Of a DNA stretch of 50,072 nt, positions 26,089-34,444 are shown one piece after another. Position 1 is the first letter of the stretch. Every line of letters begins with the position of its first letter. Location: NCBI GenBank assembly GCA_938021205.1, contig CALIGI010000018.1, forward strand, positions 1 through 50,072, in the 5' to 3' direction. The notes beneath the pieces are model-generated. The model searched no databases and was not told the DNA's origin. It was given only the letters and a program-made list of their open reading frames with translations. Origin of the DNA: an uncultured Pseudanabaenaceae cyanobacterium. Its GTDB lineage: Bacteria > Cyanobacteriota > Cyanobacteriia > PCC-9006 > JAAUQQ01. Both the position numbers and the translations under genes were made by a program.

Positions 26089-26687
26089 GGATATTCTAAG
26101 CTCCTAATTAAGGTTTCAAAGGCGTCAGAACAAACAGCTCAAGCAAAGTAAATCACCATCTAGCTGCTTGCATCTAATCTATCTACGCACCAGCAGTGAA
26201 ATTGGATGCAGCACGACCTCCATTCCCTATCCTGCTCCCCTGAATAGGGTTCCAAGTCCTGTTGTTTGGGTTTCATACCTCAATTTCCAAGGGATTCTGA
26301 AGTCCAGAGTACAATATGCAGACAAATATTATTGAGCATCATCCATAGCATAAGGGCACCTCGATTCATTCAAAATCCGAGGAGATCGTGAACGAGATCC
26401 TGTCCACTTTTTCGGGGGAAGATCAGTCATGCAAGCCAGAGGCATAAAGATTGAGGCACAAAAAAGGCGAGTCCTGATGAACTCGCCCTTGGATTAATAG
26501 AAAGACTCCAGACCCTCAAGGCCATAGCCTATCCATCAATCGGATCTTCTCTTTGGTCACTACCTGACTCGTAGCACACACTTATTGAGTCTTGTGAGCA
26601 TCTTGAGATTCCAGTCTTGCTTGGGTAATAGCTACAACTATTGCCGGTCGCACTGGAATCACTAGCTCAGCAGTACAGTCACCTGAA
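26089..26687. other. Intergenic region upstream of the bufferin genes
   Basis: About 600 bases. It should contain the buf promoter on the minus strand near 26100-26200 and the terminator of the RohR-like gene at 26460-26487. No sigma/anti-sigma genes, which accompany bufferin operons in some bacteria, are present. No further ORF is supported. Confidence 0.5.
26460..26487 (-). terminator. Terminator downstream of the RohP/RohR-like genes
   Basis: Read on the minus strand, GGCGAGT (arm 26481-26487) pairs with ACTCGCC (arm 26466-26472) around an 8-base loop and is followed by TTTTTT (26460-26465). This is a compact Rho-independent terminator about 200 bases after the RohR-like stop codon. Confidence 0.7.
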
Positions 26688-27527
26688 CTATGAGACTAAT
26701 TGCTTTTGCACTTTAGGTAATGAAGGTTTAATCGCTAGGGTCACTTGCTCAGCAGAGCGAATCACCTCGCGACAGAACAGCATGGCCTTGATTGTGACCA
26801 GCCAGTCCCCACCGAGGTTATAACGCCAGAACATCTCTAGGATTTCTCCATTGAGGCGATCGCTAGGCATTTGATACATACGCTGGCACAAGGCAGGCTC
26901 CACATTCGCCAGACTAACCAAATAGCCATCGCAGCCCGCAGGAGTCCGCAACTGATGCTCCATGCCCTGCAGAATGGAAAGACGCAAGTCTCCATCCTGG
27001 CGCAACATACACATCGTCTGGAAAAACGCTTCGTTCATGGAAGAGTCCTTGATGCCAATGATATTCTCAATGGCTTCCAGTTGACGAATGGCGCTGAGGC
27101 TTTTCACCGCAGTGGTTTCGGTGTTGTACAGGACAATGGGCAAATTTGTTGCCTCAGCAACCTGCTGAAAGTAGGCCACAACCTCACCACCATCGTTGGA
27201 GAGGACAGGCATGACGACACCGTCACAGCCCATCGCTTCCGCCTGCTGTACGAGGCGAATGCTATCTTCGATGCGATCGCGCTTAACCCCAGCCAAAACA
27301 GGCTTTTTCGTGCTAGCACGAGTCGCCTTAACGACCTCAAACCACTGCTCATCATTGAGAAACTGACCTTCACCGGAGCTGAGGCAAGGCACAAAGCCCT
27401 GAACCTCATCTTCCACAGAGCGAATCAACGCAGTCAGAGAGAGCTTATCAAGCTGATGCTTGTAGAAGGGCGTTATCAGTGGAACGTAGATTCCGTGCAG
27501 CCCAGTCAAGGTTCGAAGGCTTTTCAT
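26688..27527 (-). CDS. RohR-like dihydrodipicolinate synthase-family (retro-)aldolase
   Basis: A 279-residue DapA/N-acetylneuraminate lyase family enzyme. It begins GLHGIYVPLITPFYKH and shows PCLSSGEGQFL (pyruvyl-carboxylate loop), Tyr134 in IVLYNTET and the Schiff-base Lys160 in IIGIKDSS. True DapA makes lysine precursors, but this copy sits in an operon with an MppP/RohP-like oxidase. That pairing is known from azomycin biosynthesis, where RohR cleaves 4-hydroxy-2-ketoarginine to guanidinoacetaldehyde and pyruvate. I infer that activity from context plus fold. The start at 27527 overlaps the upstream gene by 80 bases; the frame is open further upstream but without family similarity. Confidence 0.8.
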   Translation of the reverse strand: MKSLRTLTGLHGIYVPLITPFYKHQLDKLSLTALIRSVEDEVQGFVPCLSSGEGQFLNDEQWFEVVKATRASTKKPVLAGVKRDRIEDSIRLVQQAEAMGCDGVVMPVLSNDGGEVVAYFQQVAEATNLPIVLYNTETTAVKSLSAIRQLEAIENIIGIKDSSMNEAFFQTMCMLRQDGDLRLSILQGMEHQLRTPAGCDGYLVSLANVEPALCQRMYQMPSDRLNGEILEMFWRYNLGGDWLVTIKAMLFCREVIRSAEQVTLAIKPSLPKVQKQLVS

Positions 27528-28671
27528 ATTGTTCAGCAGCTTGGCGAAGGGAACGAATAGCGGGCTCGAAAACCTGGGTGTTACGGGCAAGGGCAATACG
27601 GATATAGCGCTCGCCACGCTCGGGCTCATCCCAGAAGAAGTAGGTACCGGGCAGCACATGGATGCCAAACTCGGTCAAATAGTCCTTTAATTCACTGGCC
27701 TTGAGATTGGGGTCCTTGATTTGGCACCACATGACACTGACGTTAACCTCAGGCTTCATGGGCTCAAGAATGGACCCTCTGAGAATACCCTCAGCGATCG
27801 CCCGATTGCGCAGCAACAGGCCATGGACTGAGGCAAAGTTATCTCGCTCAGAATCGAGAATATACTCCGTCACCACATTGAGGATGAAGGGAGAAACATT
27901 CAGCAGATAAGCAGTATGAATGTCATAAACATCTTCATAGACATCCTGGCTCGTTTTGAGAATGGAAGCCTTAGCATCCTGGAGAGGCCAGGTCTTACCG
28001 GTATCTTCCATGGCAATGTAGCTAACACCAGAGCTTTCCAACATCTCATAGATGTCAAACATCTCGACGCGCTTCTCACCCAGCATAAAAGCAGCAAAAC
28101 AGAAGTCAAAAATCAGCAGCTTATCGTTTTCCTTGGCAAAGCGAATCAGCTCTGACCAGCCTCGTTTTCCATACTGATAAAGTGTGAAACCCGTAGGGTT
28201 ATTGGGATCTACTAAGAAAATAGCATCGCCCGTTATATTTTTCTTAAGGTTCTCGTAAATCTTGCTAGGCTCATAGAGCCAGGACTCTTCTAGAGACTCT
28301 AAAGGCACCTCAATATGCTTCATCAAGTCCACCAAGTTATCAAAACAAGGGTGAACTAAGCTCACTTTCATGCGCTTCTTACGCAGATAATTTGCTGTGA
28401 TTGCCATGGCAATAGAAGCTGCATAGACAATCATCGAATTATTGTTGTTCATCGCCGCAGGACGACCCTGCACGCGGAAGAAAGTTTCTAGAAAACGCTG
28501 CTCCAAATCATATTGACGGGAATTCTCGGCGCCATACCACAGTTCAGGAAGGCGTTCAACGATATTGCGCTGCGTAGGTGATTGTGACTGATGGGTATGA
28601 GCATCAGACATGTTGTAGTCATGCTTGAGTGCCTCAACCTCGTGTTGAGTAATATCGCGAAGCCTTTCCAT
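27448..28671 (-). CDS. MppP/RohP-like PLP-dependent L-arginine oxidase
   Basis: A 407-residue aminotransferase-fold (class I/II) protein. The blocks NMSDAHTHQSQSP, LVHPCFDNLVDLMKHIE, VDPNNPTG, FDFCFAAF and AMEDTGKTWPLQDAKASIL match, block for block, what I recall of MppP from enduracididine biosynthesis. Lys226 in EDTGK is the PLP lysine. His25 in the N-terminal lid corresponds to a histidine reported as important in MppP. MppP and RohP are not transaminases: with O2 they oxidise L-arginine to 4-hydroxy-2-ketoarginine. AGGA lies 4-5 bases before the ATG at 28671. The downstream RohR-like gene overlaps it, so the two should act in sequence. Confidence 0.85.
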   Translation of the reverse strand: MERLRDITQHEVEALKHDYNMSDAHTHQSQSPTQRNIVERLPELWYGAENSRQYDLEQRFLETFFRVQGRPAAMNNNNSMIVYAASIAMAITANYLRKKRMKVSLVHPCFDNLVDLMKHIEVPLESLEESWLYEPSKIYENLKKNITGDAIFLVDPNNPTGFTLYQYGKRGWSELIRFAKENDKLLIFDFCFAAFMLGEKRVEMFDIYEMLESSGVSYIAMEDTGKTWPLQDAKASILKTSQDVYEDVYDIHTAYLLNVSPFILNVVTEYILDSERDNFASVHGLLLRNRAIAEGILRGSILEPMKPEVNVSVMWCQIKDPNLKASELKDYLTEFGIHVLPGTYFFWDEPERGERYIRIALARNTQVFEPAIRSLRQAAEQYEKPSNLDWAARNLRSTDNALLQASA

Positions 28672-29190
28672 AGAGTCCTGAGCAATTAAGTATAATGCCG
28701 ATGTTATTGAAGAGAAGAGAAGAAAAGAGCTTCATCGAGTATGAAAATCAATTGACTTTTCTGATGTAGCTCTACAGGAATAAATTGCATCATTCCTGAT
28801 CAAAGCCTAATCAACTTCAGGTAGGCAGATTAAATCAAAAGGTAGGCAGATTAAATCAAAAAATCATGTCTAATCTTAAGTATAGAAAACCTATTTCAAG
28901 AGTATTTCGTGAAAATACGGATCTTCAGGATGCAAACTTGAACTGTCCTAGCAAACCTTCTTAGATAATCCAAAAACTAATGCAAAATCCATATATCTTA
29001 GATACGACAGAAGAACAGTAGATCATTTCCCTAAAATAGTAGCGAGTCATTTCTGGATTTATGCCTCTGATGATTTCAAGGATTCTTTGGGGAATGATAG
29101 CGCTACTGATGAATTTATGAAGACGCTAGTTTTCTAAATTTCATACTTCGACTGAACTGCCGATGAATTGAGTCTCCATCCGCAGGATAG
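28672..29190. other. Divergent regulatory region between RohP-like and substrate-binding genes
   Basis: About 520 AT-rich bases separating two outward-reading operons. It contains the 21-bp tandem repeat at 28820-28861. No ORF is supported. Both promoters must lie here. Confidence 0.5.
28820..28861. repeat. Perfect tandem repeat, 2 x 21 bp
   Basis: GGTAGGCAGATTAAATCAAAA occurs twice, head to tail (28820-28840 and 28841-28861), about 150 bases upstream of the RohP-like start. The 21-bp spacing equals two helical turns, as expected for tandem binding sites of a transcription factor on one DNA face. Confidence 0.8.
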
Positions 29191-29964
29191 ATGAGGAATA
29201 TACGGGTGAATAATTCTCTACTAACGCATCCATCGGTGCTTTTACTGGCATGCCAAAACCGATATCAGTTGAGTCGGCGATGCGACCAGTTGTCATCCAT
29301 CGCTTGCCTAGTTTTTATCGGTCTATTAACGCCGGTTTTGATCCCTGGCATGGGAACGACTCCTTTCCTATGGGAAGGGAGAACAGTCGGCATCGTATCT
29401 GACAATCTCTACCTAGCCGAAGAACAAAAGGATGACCAGAATAAAGACCTCCGCTTAATTAATGCTCCAACGGCTAACGATCACCCCAAAGCCTTTCGTA
29501 CTCAGCAAGTTGATTTCGCAGCAGTAGCCTCTTGGGAGCCCGTGCACTCTTTTCATTTAGCGGTGGGAGACCATGATGTGTTTCCGGACACAGAGAACAG
29601 CGCAGCGATACCCAACGTTCTCTTTGTACAGGGAGAAAAAATCAACTCGAATGGGCGATACCTAGTGGGTTTATATCCAGACTGCTTAAGGGCCAGCGAC
29701 TACGCCGCTCAATACCAGCGAGAGGTCTTTGAGCACTTGGCCCCAGAGCATCAACGATCACCAAAGCTCATCAATCAGGTCACTAGAACAATCCACTCAG
29801 TTGACTTAGCTGATAACCAGCGGCTTTTAGAGCCCAGCGCTCGAGAGTTACAGCAACAGCTAAAGCTTATGGGTCGACAGGTGCAACAACCAGCTTTATT
29901 GAATCGGTTTACGAAGCCAATACTGGCTTGGGATAACGGCATTGTAAATCAGCTCAAAGGATAA
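29191..29964 (+). CDS. Divergent NMT1/SsuA-type substrate-binding-like protein
   Basis: A 257-residue protein I recognise only loosely. Residues about 30-55 are a hydrophobic segment (IACLVFIGLLTPVLIPGM) that could be a signal anchor. Pieces such as FRTQQVDFAAVASWEP and GRYLVGLYPDCLRASDYAAQ correspond in order to the hinge and C-terminal helices of TauA/SsuA/NMT1 binding proteins, as in the intact neighbour. The first lobe is much shortened, so ligand binding is doubtful. It is 100 bases upstream of the intact binding-protein gene. It may be a decayed duplicate or an accessory sensor. Confidence 0.5.
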   Translation: MRNIRVNNSLLTHPSVLLLACQNRYQLSRRCDQLSSIACLVFIGLLTPVLIPGMGTTPFLWEGRTVGIVSDNLYLAEEQKDDQNKDLRLINAPTANDHPKAFRTQQVDFAAVASWEPVHSFHLAVGDHDVFPDTENSAAIPNVLFVQGEKINSNGRYLVGLYPDCLRASDYAAQYQREVFEHLAPEHQRSPKLINQVTRTIHSVDLADNQRLLEPSARELQQQLKLMGRQVQQPALLNRFTKPILAWDNGIVNQLKG

Positions 29965-30064
29965 TCCGACGCCAAATCTCGTCGACCTTCGCATGACCTA
30001 CATCTAAGTCCCACCGGTTCTATTTATGTTGTCTATTTCTTGCATCCTACCAAAGGCGTTTACC

Positions 30065-31105
30065 ATGCTTAGACTTTTTACTGTTCGAAAAACTCTGAAG
30101 GTCCTCCATTGGAATCATTTCATCCGTTCTTGGAAGTTAAGAACTCTAGCTCTATTCTTTGTCGCTGCATTTTGCGCAGTTTCTTTACCAGCCTGCTTCC
30201 AGGCCAATAATTCAGCCCTACGTATTGGCACGATTACCTGGCCTGGCTATGCCAATTTCTATCTCGCGAGGGAACTAGACTACTACAAACCTGGTTCAGT
30301 CTTTCTAACCAATTACTCTTCAAATGATGCTTTAGCAAAGGCATTCCGCAACAATGAGGTAGATGGCGTTGCGCTCACTATGAGTGATGCACTACCTCTG
30401 GCAGAGGCCGTTCCTGACTTACGTTTAGTTTTGGTCATTGATAGTTCCAATGGTGCAGATGTGATTATGGGGAAGCCTTCCATAGATTCTTTAAAGGGCT
30501 TGGAAGGCAAGCGAGTTGGAGTTGAAGCTTCCGGCCTAGGTGCGTTCTTCTTGACGCGTGCCTTAGAAACAGTCTCTCTCTCTCCTAAAGATGTAGATAT
30601 CGTTTCATTGGGAGCCTTTGAACATGAGCAGGGCTTTAACGAAGGCAAAGTAGATGCAGTGGTAACCTTTGAGCCCACGCGATCGCGTTTACTCTCTAAT
30701 GATGCCAATCAACTGTTTGACAGTAGTCAAATTCCAGATGAGATTGTGGATGTGCTTGCAGTGCGGGAAAGTGTACTAACCCGCCAAAAGTCTCAACTTA
30801 AGACTTTGATCCAAGGCTGGTTTCGTGCCAGAGATTACCAAGAGAATGACCCCATGGATGCAGCTAGACTTGTGGCTTCTCAATACAACATCTCTCCCGA
30901 CGAATTCCTAGAGTCTTTAGAAGGTTTGAATATCCCCAGCTTGCAGGAAAACCAAGCTATGCTGGCTCCCCAAGGCTCAGACCTAATATCGAGCTCTGAC
31001 AAATTAGTCAAGATCATGCGTGACAATCAGCTTTTAAAGAAAGCAATTAAGCCTCAAGAGCTCGTAGATAATTCCATTATTGAAAGTGTCAAGGCCAGTC
31101 TCTAG
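30065..31105 (+). CDS. NMT1/SsuA-type ABC substrate-binding lipoprotein
   Basis: A periplasmic binding protein of about 346 residues. The N-terminus is a lipoprotein signal with basic residues, a hydrophobic stretch and the lipobox SLPAC. The mature part reads LRIGTITWPGYANFYLAREL, NEVDGVALTMSDALPLAE, LEGKRVGVEASGLGAFFLTR and NEGKVDAVVTFEPTRSRLL, the pattern of nitrate/taurine/sulfonate/thiamine-precursor binding proteins. The ATG at 30065 places the signal correctly; 30026 is an upstream alternative. No permease or ATPase gene is nearby. A histidine kinase gene follows about 210 bases later, so the protein may feed a signalling pathway rather than transport. Confidence 0.85.
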   Translation: MLRLFTVRKTLKVLHWNHFIRSWKLRTLALFFVAAFCAVSLPACFQANNSALRIGTITWPGYANFYLARELDYYKPGSVFLTNYSSNDALAKAFRNNEVDGVALTMSDALPLAEAVPDLRLVLVIDSSNGADVIMGKPSIDSLKGLEGKRVGVEASGLGAFFLTRALETVSLSPKDVDIVSLGAFEHEQGFNEGKVDAVVTFEPTRSRLLSNDANQLFDSSQIPDEIVDVLAVRESVLTRQKSQLKTLIQGWFRARDYQENDPMDAARLVASQYNISPDEFLESLEGLNIPSLQENQAMLAPQGSDLISSSDKLVKIMRDNQLLKKAIKPQELVDNSIIESVKASL

Positions 31106-31313
31106 GACTTTAAAATAAACTAGGTTCTAGATGGAGCATAGATACATCCAAGCTTTAGATTTTATCGAGGTTAATATTGATACTCTCGCCTTTCCCTATT
31201 ATTGATTACAGCATCACATTAAGTATTACATAGTCAACTCAGATGATGATAGATCTATCACAACAAGCTCAATGTGATATTTCCTCAGTTACCTAGGGTT
31301 GTTCTCTTCTATC

Positions 31314-33950
31314 ATGCGAAAATTTCCACCACCTCTAAGATTTTCTATTCCCATCGTGCTTTTGCTGCTCGGCAGTTTATCCAGTATCTACTCTTTTCAG
31401 CGAGAAGTTGCACTAGCTGAGCGTCGCAATGAGCAAAATGTTAGCAACTACACTCAATTTTTAGGGGATCATACATCAGGCATTTTGGAGTATCTTTATC
31501 GTCGTGCCAATGGTGATGGAACAGATCTCATTATCAGTCAGCTAGAAGATGAGATTGATCTCAAGTCAGCTATGATGTTTGATGAAGAGAATAAAGTTGT
31601 CCTGACCACTCATCGAGAACTGAAAGGACTCGATATTAACCAAACCCCAGCAGCAGTCAACCATCAGTATTTTGACAAAGTGCGGCAGCTCCAGGCTGGC
31701 CAAGTTATTCTATCCCCAGATCACAAATCAGTCCAAGCTTTCTATCCTGTAGCGCTCAAAGCTGATGCAGGCGAGATTCTTCCTTCTAAGATTGGGGTCC
31801 TATTCCTAGACTATGACCTGACAAGCTTGCGGTTACAAACCTATTCAGATGCTCTCAAACGTTCTCTTGAGTCCACTTTAGTTTTTGCCTTACTCTGTGC
31901 AGGAGTTTGGTTCTTATTTGAGGAGATTCTCACTCGCCGAGCTGCTCGTCTAGTAAGCGCCAGCAACCGTCTCTCTGAAGGAGACTTGAATGTGCGTGCC
32001 CAACTACAGGGATCTGACGAACTGGCCATGATTTCTACGGCCTTCGACAGTATGGCCACCATGATGCAGCACAAGACGGAGGCTTTGGAAAGCAGCCAAG
32101 TAGACCTAAGCACCGCTAAAGAAGCACTGGCAGAATACAACCGAACTCTAGAACAAAAGGTAGCCCAGCGCACTGCGGAGCTCGCAGAAAGCATTGAAGA
32201 AGCCAGATATGCTAAGGCCGCTGCCGAAGAAGCCAATAAATCTAAAAGCCTATTTTTGGCGAACATGAGTCATGAGTTGCGCACACCACTAAATGCCATC
32301 ATTGGCTACAGTGAAATGTTGCAAGAAGAGATGGAGGACTTTGGAGCTGACGAGCTAACCCCTGATCTACAAAAAATCCATGGAGCAGGTAAGCATCTTC
32401 TCAGTTTGATTAATGATATTCTCGACTTGTCTAAAGTAGAGGCAGGACGAATGGATCTCTACCTAGAAAGCTTTGATATTGTCCAGCTTATCGAGGAAGT
32501 CAAGAGCACAATTCATCCCCTCGTTGAGAAGCGTAATAATCAATTGATTCTGGAATGTGAGGGTTCATTAGGTAGCATGTCTGCCGACTTAACGAAGGTG
32601 CGTCAATGTTTGCTCAATCTACTGAGCAATGCCAGCAAGTTTACAGAGAATGGAAAAATTTTACTTCGAGTCCAGGGTAAGGCTAATGAAGTTAAATTTT
32701 CCGTCAGCGATACTGGCATCGGCATGTCTGTCAGTCAACAAGCTAAGCTATTCCAAGCTTTTTCCCAAGCCGATGCTTCCACTACTCGGAAATACGGTGG
32801 TACTGGCTTGGGCCTGGCAATCTCAAAACAGTTTTGTGGACTCATGGGAGGGGATATTACAGTTGAGAGTCAATTACGCAAGGGGTCCACTTTTACAATT
32901 GAACTACCTCGTCAAGTTAAACCGCTTGATGAAGCCAATTCTCCCCAAGAATCTCTCTCCAAAGAATCGATTATCCTTCCCAAAGTCTTGATTATTGATG
33001 ATGACCCTGTCGTTCATGACCTCATGAGTCGGTTCCTGATGAAGCAAGGCTTTCAAGTGGAGACTGCCAGTGGTGGCAAAGAGGGCCTTGAGAAAGCACG
33101 TCACGAGCAACCTGCTGCCATCATATTAGATGTCATGATGCCAGATATGGATGGTTGGTCAGTGTTGAGTGCTCTTAAAACAGATGAAGTATTAGTTGAT
33201 ATTCCGGTCATCATGATGACCTTCATTCAAGATCAAAATCTAGGCTATACTCTCGGCGCATCAGATTACCTCACAAAACCTGTAGACCGTCAGCAACTGA
33301 GTGAAGTCTTGCAGCGTCATATCAGCAAGTCTTCCTATGGAGAGATTCTATTGGTTGACGATGATGCTACGACTCGAATGCTTATGCGTGAGCAATTAGA
33401 GATGCACACTTATCAAGTACAGGAAGCAAAAAGTGGTATCGAAGCCTTAGCGTATCTCGAACGCTTTACCCCCAGTGTGATTATCTTGGATCTATTGATG
33501 CCAGCAATGAATGGCTTTGAGTTCCTCCACAATCTCCAACAGCGCCCTGAATATAAAGATGTTCCTGTCATCGTCATGACAGCGAAGGATCTAAGCCTTG
33601 AAGAAAGAGGGAAACTAACGAGCAATGTGCAAAAAGTATTCTGTAAAGGAGTCCGCGATCGCCAAACTCTCTTGGAAGACGTGCAGCAATTCCTCTCGAT
33701 CGTGCTCTCTCGTCAAAACAAGGCTCTGACACAGTCAGATTCAGAAAACCAGACAGAAGAGCTCCCCATAGAAGCATCATCAAGACTCTCCTCTAACCAT
33801 ACCTTAAACTCAACTCCCAGAAAAACAGGAGGTAATACATCCTTCATTGCCACCTCAGAGAGGTCAGAGAAATCCTCTTTAACTCATATTTTAATGAATG
33901 AAAAAAGCTTAAATCAAGTCAAAGAACCTCCCGAAGATTATGCAGCTTAA
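31314..33950 (+). CDS. Hybrid sensor histidine kinase, two receiver domains
   Basis: An 878-residue membrane kinase. Order: a membrane helix (about 10-28), a periplasmic sensing domain (30-180), a second helix (185-205), HAMP, a coiled coil, and a HisKA domain with phospho-acceptor His320 in MSHELRTPLNAII. An HATPase domain follows, with NLLSNASKFT (N box), DTGIGMS (G1) and GTGLGLAI (G2). Two receiver domains come next, with phospho-acceptor Asp606 (ILDVMMPDMDGW) and Asp726 (ILDLLMPAMNGF), and then a 100-residue Ser/Thr-rich tail. I used the ATG at 31314; a TTG lies at 31299. The adjacent binding lipoprotein may present a ligand to the periplasmic domain, and the following regulators are the likely targets. 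Confidence 0.92.
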   Translation: MRKFPPPLRFSIPIVLLLLGSLSSIYSFQREVALAERRNEQNVSNYTQFLGDHTSGILEYLYRRANGDGTDLIISQLEDEIDLKSAMMFDEENKVVLTTHRELKGLDINQTPAAVNHQYFDKVRQLQAGQVILSPDHKSVQAFYPVALKADAGEILPSKIGVLFLDYDLTSLRLQTYSDALKRSLESTLVFALLCAGVWFLFEEILTRRAARLVSASNRLSEGDLNVRAQLQGSDELAMISTAFDSMATMMQHKTEALESSQVDLSTAKEALAEYNRTLEQKVAQRTAELAESIEEARYAKAAAEEANKSKSLFLANMSHELRTPLNAIIGYSEMLQEEMEDFGADELTPDLQKIHGAGKHLLSLINDILDLSKVEAGRMDLYLESFDIVQLIEEVKSTIHPLVEKRNNQLILECEGSLGSMSADLTKVRQCLLNLLSNASKFTENGKILLRVQGKANEVKFSVSDTGIGMSVSQQAKLFQAFSQADASTTRKYGGTGLGLAISKQFCGLMGGDITVESQLRKGSTFTIELPRQVKPLDEANSPQESLSKESIILPKVLIIDDDPVVHDLMSRFLMKQGFQVETASGGKEGLEKARHEQPAAIILDVMMPDMDGWSVLSALKTDEVLVDIPVIMMTFIQDQNLGYTLGASDYLTKPVDRQQLSEVLQRHISKSSYGEILLVDDDATTRMLMREQLEMHTYQVQEAKSGIEALAYLERFTPSVIILDLLMPAMNGFEFLHNLQQRPEYKDVPVIVMTAKDLSLEERGKLTSNVQKVFCKGVRDRQTLLEDVQQFLSIVLSRQNKALTQSDSENQTEELPIEASSRLSSNHTLNSTPRKTGGNTSFIATSERSEKSSLTHILMNEKSLNQVKEPPEDYAA

Positions 33951-34054
33951 GCCTGTGAAATCGGCAAATTCACTTTTCTCTTTTTTAATAACTGGATTGA
34001 ATCTAATCCTAAATTGATATCTCACCTCTATCTAGCATTTTATTCCTAAGCGTC

Positions 34055-34432
34055 ATGACTAAAATTTTACTAGTCGAAGATAACGAAATGAATCAGGATA
34101 TGCTTTCTCGTCGATTACTCCGACGAGGTTACGAAGTTGTCATTGCAGGAGATGGAGCTCAGGGAGTGAGCATGAGCCTATCAGAATCCCCAGACATCAT
34201 TTTAATGGACATGAGCTTACCTATATTGGATGGTTGGGAAGCAACTCGACATATTAAGTTCAACCCAGTCACCCAAAATCTACCGATCATTGCTCTCACC
34301 GCCCATGCCATGTCTGGTGACCGCGAAAATGCTTTAGCAGCAGGCTGTGATGATTACGATACAAAACCAGTCGACTTTAAGCGACTCCTGGGCAAAATTG
34401 AAGTCCTGCTTGAGACGTCTTTGGCTGCCTAA
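34055..34432 (+). CDS. Single-domain response regulator (CheY-like)
   Basis: A 125-residue receiver domain with no output domain. LLVEDNEMNQDML holds the acidic pocket, ILMDMSLPILDGW holds phospho-acceptor Asp52, ALTAHAM the conserved Thr, and DTKPVDF the conserved Lys. It can act as a phosphate shuttle between the upstream hybrid kinase and the downstream receiver-phosphatase. It is 12 bases upstream of that gene and therefore co-transcribed. Confidence 0.92.
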   Translation: MTKILLVEDNEMNQDMLSRRLLRRGYEVVIAGDGAQGVSMSLSESPDIILMDMSLPILDGWEATRHIKFNPVTQNLPIIALTAHAMSGDRENALAAGCDDYDTKPVDFKRLLGKIEVLLETSLAA

Positions 34433-34444
34433 GGAGCTTCAAGC

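Noticed and set aside
26688..27527. Calling this gene dapA (4-hydroxy-tetrahydrodipicolinate synthase)
   Set aside because: The family fold fits, but the overlap with an MppP/RohP-like gene points to a specialised aldolase.
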